Notes: generated from the letters alone by a model not told the origin. A stretch of 64,000 nt of DNA from Rhodopseudomonas palustris (GCF_007005445.1 NZ_CP041387.1:1860001-1924000); one strand, 5' to 3'. Numbered from the stretch's first letter, positions 31,519 through 38,320 are shown. Numbers and translations are program-made.

Positions 31519-31863
31519 CTACTTCGCAATCGGTCCGGGCCCATACTGCAGAATCTGAACGTTCTGCTTCGTAATCAGACCGCCACCCATCATGCTGTCC
31601 AGTACCGGCAGAAACGCCTCGATCGTTTCCGGCGCATCGACGATCTCGATGATGATCGGCAGATCTTCCGAAAGCCGGAGGATTTTGCTGGTGTGCAGAC
31701 GGCTGGAATGCCCGAAGCCGATCGCCCCGCGCAAGACGGTGGCGCCCCCCAGATGCATTTCGCGAGCCTTCAGAACAATCGCCTCATGGAGCGGCCGATT
31801 GTCAAAGCGATCGTCTTCACCGATGAAGATCCGGAGGAGTACGGCGTCACGAGGCAGTTGCAT
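31519..31863 (-). CDS. DUF190 protein, CrcB-associated
   Basis: The 114-residue protein is a DUF190 member, a small PII-like ferredoxin-fold family that often accompanies fluoride exporters. It shows LLRIFIGEDDRFDNRPLHEA, VLKAREMHLGGATVLRGAIG, DLPIIIEIVDAPETIEAFLP and VQILQYG. It is closely similar to the C-terminal third of the neighbouring fusion (32070-32888). A regulatory rather than transport role is likely, but unproven. It is third in the minus-strand fluoride cluster, 206 bases below the fusion. Confidence 0.9.
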   Translation of the reverse strand: MQLPRDAVLLRIFIGEDDRFDNRPLHEAIVLKAREMHLGGATVLRGAIGFGHSSRLHTSKILRLSEDLPIIIEIVDAPETIEAFLPVLDSMMGGGLITKQNVQILQYGPGPIAK

Positions 31864-32069
31864 CGGTCTGTCCTTGGTTCGTTCGGGGCGTCGCGAAACT
31901 CGTCGAAGCTCTCCGCGGTCGTGTGATCATCTTTGCCATCTGATCGCTGCGACGATCACTTCGAGGCGGGATCGGCCGCCGGCGGGACGATCGATCGGGA
32001 CATTCAACCCGACCGACCGCGCAGCATAGTCCCGACTTCGTTACCGGTACGTGGTACGGCGCGGCCATT

Positions 32070-32888
32070 TCAAGTCGCTCCAGTGCCGCCGGGTTGTCCG
32101 TACTGGATGACTTCGACACGTTCCATCGTCGCCATGCCGCCGGGCATCATCTCGTCGAGCACAGGAAGGAAACGCGCGACCGCGTCTTCACTGTCGATGA
32201 TCTCGATGATCAGCGGCAGTTCGCTGCGAACGCGAAGGGCGTCGGCCCGGTGCATCTGGCTCGACTCTCCATAGCCGGTCGGCCCGCGGAAGACGGTCGC
32301 TCCGGCGAGCTGCATCTTTCGCGCGCGCAACACGATGGCCTCGTAGAGTGGCGCGTCGCCGTGCTTGTCGGACTCGTCGACGAAGATCCGGAGCAGCGTG
32401 GCCTGCCGTGGTATCTGCAAGTTCTCGGGCTCGTCTCCGGTGACGATGGAGGTTCGCACCCGATTGAGTCGGGTCGCGAACGCGTAGCCGCCCCAAACGG
32501 CGATCAGCCAGGCGACGGGCGAGAGACCGAAATTGAGCCCCGCGACGAGCAGGTCGCCGTTCCGGATCAGCGCGAAGGTTTCGAAGCTGAACATCGAAAA
32601 GGTCGTGTAGCCTCCGCAGATGCCGGCCATCACAAACTGACGCTGGCGGCTCCCCGCGAAGATCCGGCCGTCGGGCCCTGTGACCGTGGCATAGAAGCCG
32701 ATCAGAAAAGAACCGGTGACGTTGACGATCAATGTGGTCCACGGGAAGGCCGGGCCGAGCAGGGCGATCTGCGCGACACCGACCAGGTACCTCGCGACTC
32801 CGCCGAGCACGCTCCCGAGACCGACCAAGCCGTAGACGGCGAGGCCGTCCAATGCGCGGCTAGCCCATGCGGGAAGCTTACGCAGCAT
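32070..32888 (-). CDS. crcB: CrcB fluoride channel fused to DUF190
   Basis: The 272-residue protein joins two families that are usually separate. Residues about 15-140 are a Fluc/CrcB channel subunit with four helices, the conserved asparagine in FPWTTLIVNVTGSFLIGF and the Phe-box region GGYTTFSMFSFETFALIRNG. Residues about 158-272 are a DUF190 domain (TLLRIFVDESDKHGDAPLYE, LRARKMQLAGATVFRGPTG, LPLIIEIIDSEDAVARFLPV). The channel part exports fluoride passively. The attached PII-like domain could gate or sense. The ATG at 32888 lies 36 bases after the upstream crcB. Confidence 0.9.
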   Translation of the reverse strand: MLRKLPAWASRALDGLAVYGLVGLGSVLGGVARYLVGVAQIALLGPAFPWTTLIVNVTGSFLIGFYATVTGPDGRIFAGSRQRQFVMAGICGGYTTFSMFSFETFALIRNGDLLVAGLNFGLSPVAWLIAVWGGYAFATRLNRVRTSIVTGDEPENLQIPRQATLLRIFVDESDKHGDAPLYEAIVLRARKMQLAGATVFRGPTGYGESSQMHRADALRVRSELPLIIEIIDSEDAVARFLPVLDEMMPGGMATMERVEVIQYGQPGGTGAT

Positions 32889-32924
32889 GTCGGTGCCGAG
32901 GTGTTGCGGACAATGCTGCAGCTC

Positions 32925-33320
32925 TCACTGGACGATCCGAGTTGTGAGGATAAATCCCGTGGCCGCCAGGCCAGGGCAGAGGATCAGCGACATCAGGACG
33001 TTGCCTGCCGCCCGCCGGAGGTCGCCGTCGCGCGCCAGGCTCAAGGTCTGCAAGCTGAAGGAGGACACGGTGGTGTAGCAGCCGAGGAAACCGGTCACGA
33101 CGAGCAGCCAGGAGGTGTGCTCGGCGAACACGCCTTGGCCGCTGCTGGCGAGGCCGCCGAATACGCCGATTGCCAGAGCCCCACTGGTATTGACTGTCAG
33201 GGTACCCCAAGGAAAGGTCTCGCCAATGCTACGTGCGACCAGCCCCGAAATCCCGAACCGAGCAATCCCGCCGAACATGCTGCCGAAGGCGACCCAGATC
33301 GTTCCGTAGACGATATCCAT
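32925..33320 (-). CDS. crcB: CrcB/Fluc fluoride channel, divergent subunit
   Basis: The 131-residue membrane protein has four helices and the Fluc hallmarks GGIARFGISGL, FPWGTLTVNTSGALAIG and GCYTTVSSFSLQTLSLARDG. The Phe box is changed: the usual TTFS(T/M)F is TTVSSF, so one phenylalanine is a valine, and the usual acidic residue after it is glutamine. It probably pairs with the fusion subunit as an asymmetric heterodimer, as reported for some tandem crcB genes. The ATG at 33320 is used; a GTG at 33329 would add three residues. Confidence 0.88.
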   Translation of the reverse strand: MDIVYGTIWVAFGSMFGGIARFGISGLVARSIGETFPWGTLTVNTSGALAIGVFGGLASSGQGVFAEHTSWLLVVTGFLGCYTTVSSFSLQTLSLARDGDLRRAAGNVLMSLILCPGLAATGFILTTRIVQ

Positions 33321-33356
33321 GTCTTTCACTGCTCGTTACGACAGTTCGTGTCGCGA

Positions 33357-33659
33357 TCACCACGATTGCCGGCTGACCCAAAGCCTGCCGTCAGCATGAT
33401 ACAGATAGAATCCTTCGAGGAGCATGTGGATGCGTGTAATTCCCAAGTCCGTCGACTGCCGGACCGCGGCAACAATCGACATCGTGGGCGATAGACCGAG
33501 AGTGCCATTCCGCTCGTGCGGTGGGACGTCGATATAGGAAGGCACCACAGCAACCGCTCCAACGAGCAAGAACGAGATGATCTGCCAGAGAACGGTGTAG
33601 CGATCGGCCGATGACTTGTGCAGCGTCAGAATTTGCAAACGTTCGTGATCTGCAGGCAT
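33357..33659 (-). CDS. hypothetical protein with one membrane helix
   Basis: The 100-residue frame has a basic N-terminus (HERLQILTLHKSSADRY), one strong hydrophobic helix (LWQIISFLLVGAVAVVPSYI, about residues 25-44) and a soluble C-terminal part (VAAVRQSTDLGITRIHMLLE and LYHADGRLWVSRQS). It begins at ATG 33659 and ends only 27 bases or so before crcB on the same strand, as a first operon gene would. Codon use is less GC-biased than its neighbours. I do not recognise the family; membrane topology and position are its only support. Confidence 0.5.
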   Translation of the reverse strand: MPADHERLQILTLHKSSADRYTVLWQIISFLLVGAVAVVPSYIDVPPHERNGTLGLSPTMSIVAAVRQSTDLGITRIHMLLEGFYLYHADGRLWVSRQSW

Positions 33660-33794
33660 GCGCCGTCACTGTCTTCAATTCCTAACAGGCCGGTCATGGA
33701 TCTCGCTACCGTAGAAAGACGTAACCCATAGCGTTGTAGCGGAGCCGCGAGCAGATTGACGACGGCATCGCAGCTTTGTATGAATTTCACCGAT

Positions 33795-33863
33795 GGGGAT
33801 GGAGTCCCCCCGACAACCGCCGTGAGGCTGATGACTCCTACCGGGCGCTTTCGCGTCGGTAGG
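33795..33863 (+). promoter_or_regulatory. fluoride riboswitch (crcB motif)
   Basis: The plus strand carries the crcB-motif aptamer. P2 is GGGG with CCCC around AUGGAGU. The loop GGAGU can pair with ACUCC in the 3' segment GAUGACUCCUAC. The invariant ACAACCGCC is present, and P3 is GCC-GUGA-GGC followed by UGAUG. Compared with the known Pseudomonas syringae aptamer (GGCAU with AUGCC) the pairing covaries, which is strong support. A downstream hairpin (CCUACCG at 33837-33843 with CGGUAGG at 33857-33863) overlaps the aptamer's 3' arm and could be the switch. It points away from the minus-strand crcB genes and towards the small frame at 33927. Confidence 0.88.
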
Positions 33864-33926
33864 ATTGTGTCGAAGACTCTCCCCGATCGTCCCGAGCCGT
33901 CAGCCGGAGACCTGGAAGGGTCCCGC

Positions 33927-34085
33927 ATGAAGTCTGTGATTGTCTTGCTGCAACCCCTCCGGGGAATGCTCGCGAGCAGAACTGTTGCGCTATCAGTGCT
34001 GTCGGCCGTCACAGCGGCCGCTGGGCCGGGGTTTGGCTTTGGCGCCGAAGCGGACGGTCATGCTGCTGCTCGCTTGGCGCTTTGA
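33927..34085 (+). CDS. possible small exported peptide under the riboswitch
   Basis: A 52-residue frame begins at ATG 33927, about 64 bases after the riboswitch hairpin, with the ribosome site GGAAGGG about 8 bases upstream. The N-terminus is basic (MKSVIVLLQPLRGML) and is followed by a hydrophobic stretch (TVALSVLSAVTAAAGPGFGF), much like a signal peptide. It ends soon after at a TGA. It may be a tiny exported protein, the start of a decayed gene, or chance. No homology can be claimed. Confidence 0.3.
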   Translation: MKSVIVLLQPLRGMLASRTVALSVLSAVTAAAGPGFGFGAEADGHAAARLAL

Positions 34086-34340
34086 CGGCACTTGCCGAAA
34101 CAGCGATCCGGACGAGGCAGAACTAGTCGGGACGTGTGACCATCGTGGAGACGTACTCAGTCGCAGGGATACGCATGTCCTTGCCGGGGGGGGTACGGCG
34201 CCCATGAACGGCGTGCGCGGAGCCGGGCGGGGTGATGACGAACGGCGAAGCAGAGCGAGGTCTGATGGTCCGCAATAGGAAGAAACGCGTGAGCCGCATG
34301 ATCGATCGGGCAAGGTCGAGAGTGCGTGATGGAGAGAAGC

Positions 34341-34715
34341 ATGGCGCGGATCGGTAACGCCCGAACCATTGCCGATATCGAGTTCGTCATCGACGCGCCG
34401 AGCCCCGGCAGCGACCAGTCGGTGTGGACGGTCGACGGAGTCGAATGCTCCCGCGAGCGCCACCGCTATAACGGAAGGAGCTATTCGTTTTCGCTCGAGA
34501 TTCTGCAACTGCGGGCCGATGCGCCCGGCGCGCCCCGCTGGCACGTCGTGATCATCAGCGAATTGTGGAAGTTCTACGAAGCCAAGGCGGAGCCACACAA
34601 GACGCAGCACCTCAAGGTGATCTCCGGAAAGGCGCCGGATATTCTCGCCTGGATGAGACATCAACGGAATGCCAAGTTGCAGCGAGTAACGTCACGTGAA
34701 TCCGTCGGTCGATGA
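34341..34715 (+). CDS. hypothetical protein, 124 aa
   Basis: The ATG at 34341 follows GGAGAGAAGC, a good ribosome site; codons at 34326 and 34329 are also possible. The soluble 124-residue protein begins MARIGNARTIADIEFVIDA, has a central beta-rich part (QSVWTVDGVECSRERHRYNG, SYSFSLEILQL, RWHVVIISELWKFYEA) and a basic C-terminus (ILAWMRHQRNAKLQRV). There is no signal peptide. I do not recognise it. It is the first sizeable plus-strand gene beyond the fluoride riboswitch, about 480 bases past it. Confidence 0.6.
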   Translation: MARIGNARTIADIEFVIDAPSPGSDQSVWTVDGVECSRERHRYNGRSYSFSLEILQLRADAPGAPRWHVVIISELWKFYEAKAEPHKTQHLKVISGKAPDILAWMRHQRNAKLQRVTSRESVGR

Positions 34716-35109
34716 CGGCGGGATGAAACATCTCAATCGCCGGGTCGTGGGCGAGGACGGATGGTGCGAGTGCGTCCATGTGCATGACGAAGGCTACGGA
34801 CACGTCGAAGACGACCGTGCTTCGAAGACGACCGATCTTTCGAAAGCCGACGGACGCTTCGATCGCGACGGACTCTCGGCTGCCCGGAAATGCAGAATCG
34901 ACTTCGCGGGGCCTGGCGATGTCGAGCTGGCGGCAAGCTGCTGATCGTTACCGGCGAGCGGAAACTGTCGCTCGTCCGGATTCGAGAGTTGCGGCGACCA
35001 TTGCTGTTTGTCGGCGTTCCGGGCCCGACTGTTTGTCTTCGTTGTCAGCTCGTGCGGCTTGTCCATGGCTGCTTTTCAGCATGGGAGGACAGCAAGAGCG
35101 ACGAAGACG
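34716..35109. other. 394-base stretch without a convincing gene
   Basis: Several short frames overlap here on both strands, none with a good ribosome site plus conserved sequence. A direct repeat TCGAAGACGACC occurs twice near 34807-34832. The DNA looks like decayed coding sequence or untranslated leader. Confidence 0.4.
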
Positions 35110-35325
35110 TTAGTTGCAGGAAAAGCGCTTCACCGAATGCTTGGTGACAAAACCATAGCCGCAGGTGTCGCAGGTCCACAGATAGCTCACCACGCTTTCG
35201 GTGAGATATGCGGAAGCCTCGGCAGCGACCATCGAGTCGGCGCAGACCGGGCAGGTGGGAAGATCGCTGCCGCGCGGCGCGGGACGAGGAACGTTGGTCG
35301 ACAGGACTTCAGCAATTGCCGGCAT
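35110..35325 (-). CDS. small zinc-ribbon protein, 71 aa
   Basis: The ATG at 35325 has an excellent ribosome site (GAGGAGGTCACG). The 71-residue protein carries two CxxC pairs, CPVC (residues about 26-29) and CDTC (about 52-55), which together can bind one zinc ion. A Tyr/Ser-rich strand (SAYLTESVVSYLWTC) lies between them, and the protein ends KHSVKRFSCN. It is probably a small zinc-ribbon of the kind used in regulation or as a metal-binding adaptor. No partner gene is evident. Its leader contains the tandem repeat at 35388-35477. Confidence 0.75.
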   Translation of the reverse strand: MPAIAEVLSTNVPRPAPRGSDLPTCPVCADSMVAAEASAYLTESVVSYLWTCDTCGYGFVTKHSVKRFSCN

Positions 35326-35387
35326 CGTGACCTCCTCATCTTCCAAGAGCATTGGACCTGATTGTTCAAAGCGGACCGGATTGTCCG

Positions 35388-35477
35388 GAGTGTCTGAGTG
35401 GATCGGAGCGTCTGAGTGGATCAGAGTGTCCGAGTGGATCAGAATTTCCAAGTGGATCAGAGCTTCCAAATGGGCCT
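35388..35477 (-). repeat. 18-bp tandem repeat, five units
   Basis: Five head-to-tail 18-bp units are present, of form GAGTGTCTGAGTGGATCG with increasing divergence to the right. They lie 63 bases upstream of the zinc-ribbon start codon, in its leader or promoter. Read through on the minus strand they would encode (L/P)IHSD(T/A) hexapeptides, but the good ribosome site is downstream, so they are probably untranslated. Confidence 0.85.
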
Positions 35478-35849
35478 GTTGGTTCGATTGAACGCAGCGG
35501 TCGGACACATGATCGACCGAAGTGATCACCACCTCAGTTGCACGAACTATACACTCGGAACTCTGACGATGTCGCAACACAAATGCGTTCGTTTTGAGAA
35601 AATCGATTCTGCACTGCACGCCGCCTCCGGCCAGATCCGGGATCAGCTCGATTGTTGGTGCGCGTGTTAGCGATTCAATTACTATTGCGATCGGTAAGCG
35701 GGCGTGATCAACCGGTCTGGCGCCCCTGTCCGAGTGAGTCTTGTGCGCCGCGAGGCGCCGCTTCCAGCGTGGACCGCTGGCGCGATGGACCATTCCGATG
35801 GGGACGCTTTCAACGCCTCAACTCTGCTCAACCTGCCGAGAAAACTGCC
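35478..35849. other. AT-richer spacer, no gene seen
   Basis: This 372-base spacer separates the divergent zinc-ribbon and BrnA-like genes and presumably holds both promoters. It has lower GC than the flanks (for example around 35540-35620). I see no conserved RNA, repeat or BrnT-like toxin in it. Confidence 0.4.
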
Positions 35850-36092
35850 ATGTCTCAGCCGCCCCGCCGTCCCCGCACGCTCAACGATGCCCGTACCGAG
35901 GCGGAGGCCGCCTTCAAGAAGGCCACCACTAAGCCGGTTGAGGTGCCGCCGAAGCGGCAGGCGCTGCCCGGCGTCAAGGAGATGGTGTCGTTGCGGATCG
36001 ACCAGGCGGTGCTGGAGCATTTCCAGGAAGGCGGTCCAGGATGGCAGGACCGCATCAACGCCGCATTGCGGAAGGCCGCGGGGCTCGACTAG
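35850..36092 (+). CDS. BrnA-like antitoxin domain protein (orphan)
   Basis: The 80-residue protein has a charged N-terminus (ARTEAEAAFKKATTKPVEVP) and a C-terminal ribbon-helix-helix-like block (VSLRIDQAVLEHFQEGGPGW, QDRINAALRKAAGL) typical of BrnA/DUF4415 antitoxins. In type II systems BrnA neutralises and represses with the BrnT toxin, normally encoded just upstream. No BrnT frame is present on either side, so this is an orphan antitoxin or a stand-alone regulator. Its last four bases overlap the convergent transporter gene. Confidence 0.75.
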   Translation: MSQPPRRPRTLNDARTEAEAAFKKATTKPVEVPPKRQALPGVKEMVSLRIDQAVLEHFQEGGPGWQDRINAALRKAAGLD

Positions 36093-36979
36093 CGCGAATT
36101 GTGGATCCGGGCCGGCATCGGCGGCCGCGGCGCGCCCCGCAGGTTGAGCAGATTGCCAGCCAGGATCAGCGCGGCGCCGGCCACGGTGTAGGCGTCGAGC
36201 CGCTCGCCGTAGATCAGCCAGCCTGCCGCGGCCGACAGCGGTACTCGCAAAAAGTCCATCGGCACCACGATGGTGGCATCGGCGTGCGACAGCGCCCGCG
36301 CCATGCAATAGTGCGAGAAGGTGCCGCAGAACGCCAGGATCACGATCCAGATCCAGACATAGGCCGATGGCCATTGCCACGTCCACAGCGCCGGCACGAG
36401 ACCGGCCGCGCTCTGGATGATCAGCATCCAGAAGATGATCGTCAGCGTGCTTTCGGTGCGCGTCAGCGACTTCATCAGCGTCACCGAGATGCCGAAGCCG
36501 ACCGCGGCGCCGAGCGCGATCAACTGCCCGGGATCGATCGAGGACGTGGCCGGGCGGACGATGACCACGACGCCGATCAGGCCGAGCGCGACCGCGGTGA
36601 TCTTCCAGACGTTCATGTGCTCGCCGAGGAAAGTGGCAGCCAGGATCGCGATCCAGATCGGCATGGTGAACTCGATCGAGACCACCTGGCCGATCGGGAT
36701 CAGCATCAGCGCGTAGAACCAGCCGAGCTGCGCGGCGTAGTGCACGAGGTTGCGGGTCAGATGCGAGAATGGCCGCGCCGTCGCCATCGCCGGCAGCCCG
36801 CCGGTCCTGTGGATCATCGGATACAGCATCGCGAAGCCGATCACCGAGCGCAGTTCCATGACCTGAAACACGCTCAGTTCGCGCAGCGTCTCGCGGCCGG
36901 CGACGGCTACGATCACCATCAGCGCCAGCCAGCCGGCCATCCACAGCGCGGCCTTCAGAATCGAGGGGGGACGGGTCAT
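36089..36979 (-). CDS. EamA/DMT-family transporter
   Basis: The 296-residue membrane protein has about ten helices in two EamA repeats. Examples are ALWMAGWLALMVIVAVAG, IPIGQVVSIEFTMPIWIAIL, ITAVALGLIGVVVIV, LTIIFWMLIIQSAAGLVPAL and AYVWIWIVILAFCGTF. Family members export amino acids or other metabolites; the substrate cannot be predicted. The ATG at 36979 is chosen because the first helix begins ten residues later. Confidence 0.9.
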   Translation of the reverse strand: MTRPPSILKAALWMAGWLALMVIVAVAGRETLRELSVFQVMELRSVIGFAMLYPMIHRTGGLPAMATARPFSHLTRNLVHYAAQLGWFYALMLIPIGQVVSIEFTMPIWIAILAATFLGEHMNVWKITAVALGLIGVVVIVRPATSSIDPGQLIALGAAVGFGISVTLMKSLTRTESTLTIIFWMLIIQSAAGLVPALWTWQWPSAYVWIWIVILAFCGTFSHYCMARALSHADATIVVPMDFLRVPLSAAAGWLIYGERLDAYTVAGAALILAGNLLNLRGAPRPPMPARIHNSR

Positions 36980-37167
36980 CGCGGCGGTTTGGCTCGTTGA
37001 TGGCGTCGGCGTTTCCTTGCAGCGCTCTATCTTCGACAACGGCAGGCTTGGCAACCGCCGCACCGAAGAGGTCCGCCTGCGCCCGTTGCGGTTGATTTCC
37101 GCCGCCGCTTGTGCGCGCAATCGCGTTCAAAGCGGCGAACAAGCCGGATGCCAAGGGAGGATCGAGG

Positions 37168-37569
37168 ATGCGGGTGCTGCAACCGGACGGATGGGCGAGG
37201 CCGCGAGGCTTCTCACACGGCGTTGCCTTCAGTGGGCCCGGTCAGTGGCTGGTGCTGGCGGGCCAGACGGGGACCAACGATCAGGGCGAATACGAATCGG
37301 ACGACCTGGCGGCCCAGGTCGGCGCAGCGCTGCGGCGTGTCATGCGTCTCCTGGCCGACGCCGGCGCCGGGCCGGAGCACATCGTGCGGCTGACCTGGTA
37401 TCTCACCAGCCGGGCCGAATATGAGGCCGCTGGGGCCGGAATCGGCGCGGCCTGGAAGGAGACGCTGGGGCGGCATTTTCCGCCTTCGACGCTGCTCTAT
37501 ATCGACGGGCTGGTCGATCCTCGCGCCAAGGTCGAGCTGGAGGTGACGGCGTTCGTGCCGGCGCGGTGA
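37168..37569 (+). CDS. RidA/YjgF-family protein
   Basis: The 133-residue protein is a chorismate-mutase-like trimeric fold of the RidA family, which deaminates reactive enamine/imine intermediates. Recognisable parts are RGFSHGVAFSGPGQWLVLAG, QVGAALRRVMRLLADAGAGP, IVRLTWYLTSRAEY and the late DPRAKVELEVTAFVP, which keeps the conserved arginine. The ATG at 37168 has an AGGGAGG ribosome site; an upstream ATG at 37111 is less likely. Confidence 0.88.
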   Translation: MRVLQPDGWARPRGFSHGVAFSGPGQWLVLAGQTGTNDQGEYESDDLAAQVGAALRRVMRLLADAGAGPEHIVRLTWYLTSRAEYEAAGAGIGAAWKETLGRHFPPSTLLYIDGLVDPRAKVELEVTAFVPAR

Positions 37570-37659
37570 ATCTGCCTGGACGACTTAGCCTTGCGGATGC
37601 TTGCCAGCGCGGCCGGTTTCGGCCAATCAGCCGCGAGCTTTTGCAAGGAGTTTCGTTCG

Positions 37660-37863
37660 ATGACCCAGCGCTCGACTTCGGCCGATTTCGTCACCGCCTT
37701 CGCCACCGGCTGGCCGGAGAATCAGCCCGACGTGATGATTCTCTCGCTGACCACGCAGAAAGGCGTGCAGGACTTCGCGCTGACCAAGGAGCAGGCCCTT
37801 CTGGTGGCGAAGACGATGAAGCGCACTGCGACCGCTCTGGCGGCACCGAAGCCGCGCGCGTGA
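37660..37863 (+). CDS. small hypothetical protein, 67 aa
   Basis: The ATG at 37660 follows AAGGAG with nine bases spacing. The 67-residue soluble protein (FVTAFATGWPENQPDVMILS, VQDFALTKEQALLVAKTMKR) shows an alternating strand-helix pattern and an Ala/Pro/Arg tail. The family is not recognised. It is convergent with pucBA, whose terminator lies just beyond it. Confidence 0.6.
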   Translation: MTQRSTSADFVTAFATGWPENQPDVMILSLTTQKGVQDFALTKEQALLVAKTMKRTATALAAPKPRA

Positions 37864-37910
37864 GCTGCGGCGCGGCGAGAAGCGAGGGCGGTCCGATCGG
37901 GGCCGCCCCA

Positions 37911-37948
37911 AAACGCGAAAACCGGACCCCTTGCGGAGTCCGGTTCTG
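37911..37948 (-). terminator. terminator of pucBA
   Basis: On the minus strand a stem of about 11 bp (AACCGGACTCC with GGGGTCCGGTT, loop GCAA) is followed by TTTTCGCGTTTT. It lies 24 bases past the pucA stop, so the pucBA mRNA should end here; such stable ends also protect antenna mRNAs. Confidence 0.85.
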
Positions 37949-37971
37949 CAAATACGGCTCGTGAGAGCGTA

Positions 37972-38151
37972 TTAGCCGACGTTGACCGACGATTCGATCG
38001 ACGCGGTCTTGCCGTTCCAGTACTTCGGGAACCAGGTGGTGTTCGTGATCAGGGCGAAGTGCACCAGGATCGCGATCACGGTCACGCTGCCGAGCAGGAG
38101 CGGAAGGCCGACGGACGGCTTCACAACAGTCCAGATACGAGCTTGATTCAT
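37972..38151 (-). CDS. pucA: LH2 light-harvesting alpha apoprotein
   Basis: The 59-residue alpha polypeptide of the peripheral antenna has the N-terminal fMet region [10 protein letters not shown], one membrane helix ([17 protein letters not shown]) with His31 as ligand of a B850 bacteriochlorophyll, and the C-terminal [10 protein letters not shown]. Tyr44 and Trp45, which hydrogen-bond the B850 pigments and set the 850-nm band, are both present, so this is a B800-850 rather than B800-820 type. A good AAGGAG ribosome site precedes the ATG. It is co-transcribed with pucB, 25 bases upstream. It was found by direct translation because it is short. Confidence 0.95.
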   Translation of the reverse strand: MNQARIWTVVKPSVGLPLLLGSVTVIAILVHFALITNTTWFPKYWNGKTASIESSVNVG

Positions 38152-38176
38152 AATTGATGCTCCTTAAGGCAGCTAA

Positions 38177-38320
38177 TTAGTGCAGCCAGGGGGTGTAAAC
38201 GTAGGCGAGGAAGTGCGCGACGATCGCGATCGCACCGAAGATGCGGGTGCCGTCGATCACGTGCTTGTGGAGCTCTTCCGACTCCTCGACCGTCAGGCCG
38301 GTCAGCGTCTTGTCAGCCAT
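38177..38320 (-). CDS. pucB: LH2 light-harvesting beta apoprotein
   Basis: The 47-residue beta polypeptide has the conserved [19 protein letters not shown], with the first histidine region near the B800 site, the membrane helix and the B850 ligand histidine in [14 protein letters not shown]. It is nearly identical to Rhodopseudomonas beta chains. The gene starts the pucBA operon, normally induced by low oxygen and light intensity. No pucC assembly factor is beside it, as in other dispersed puc copies of the genus. It was identified by direct reading because it is short. Confidence 0.95.
   Translation of the reverse strand: MADKTLTGLTVEESEELHKHVIDGTRIFGAIAIVAHFLAYVYTPWLH

Noticed and set aside
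33330..33760. Second fluoride riboswitch on the minus strand in front of crcB
   Set aside because: No GGNGATGG, ACCGCC or TGATG core was found on that strand.
33626..34012. Minus-strand frame running antisense to the riboswitch
   Set aside because: It covers the riboswitch on the wrong strand, is rich in Ser/Thr/Pro without a domain, and overlaps the start of the better 33357-33659 frame.
34696..34944. Plus-strand frame of 82 codons after the 34341 gene
   Set aside because: It starts with GTG inside the previous gene, has no ribosome site, and its sequence shows no domain or hydrophobic pattern.
34794..35066. Minus-strand frame of 90 codons
   Set aside because: It overlaps another weak frame, has low-complexity polar sequence and no ribosome site.
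35326..35793. Extension of the zinc-ribbon gene upstream through the 18-bp repeats
   Set aside because: The frame is open and gives IHSD hexapeptides, but the strong ribosome site lies directly before the ATG at 35325 and the upstream part looks non-coding.
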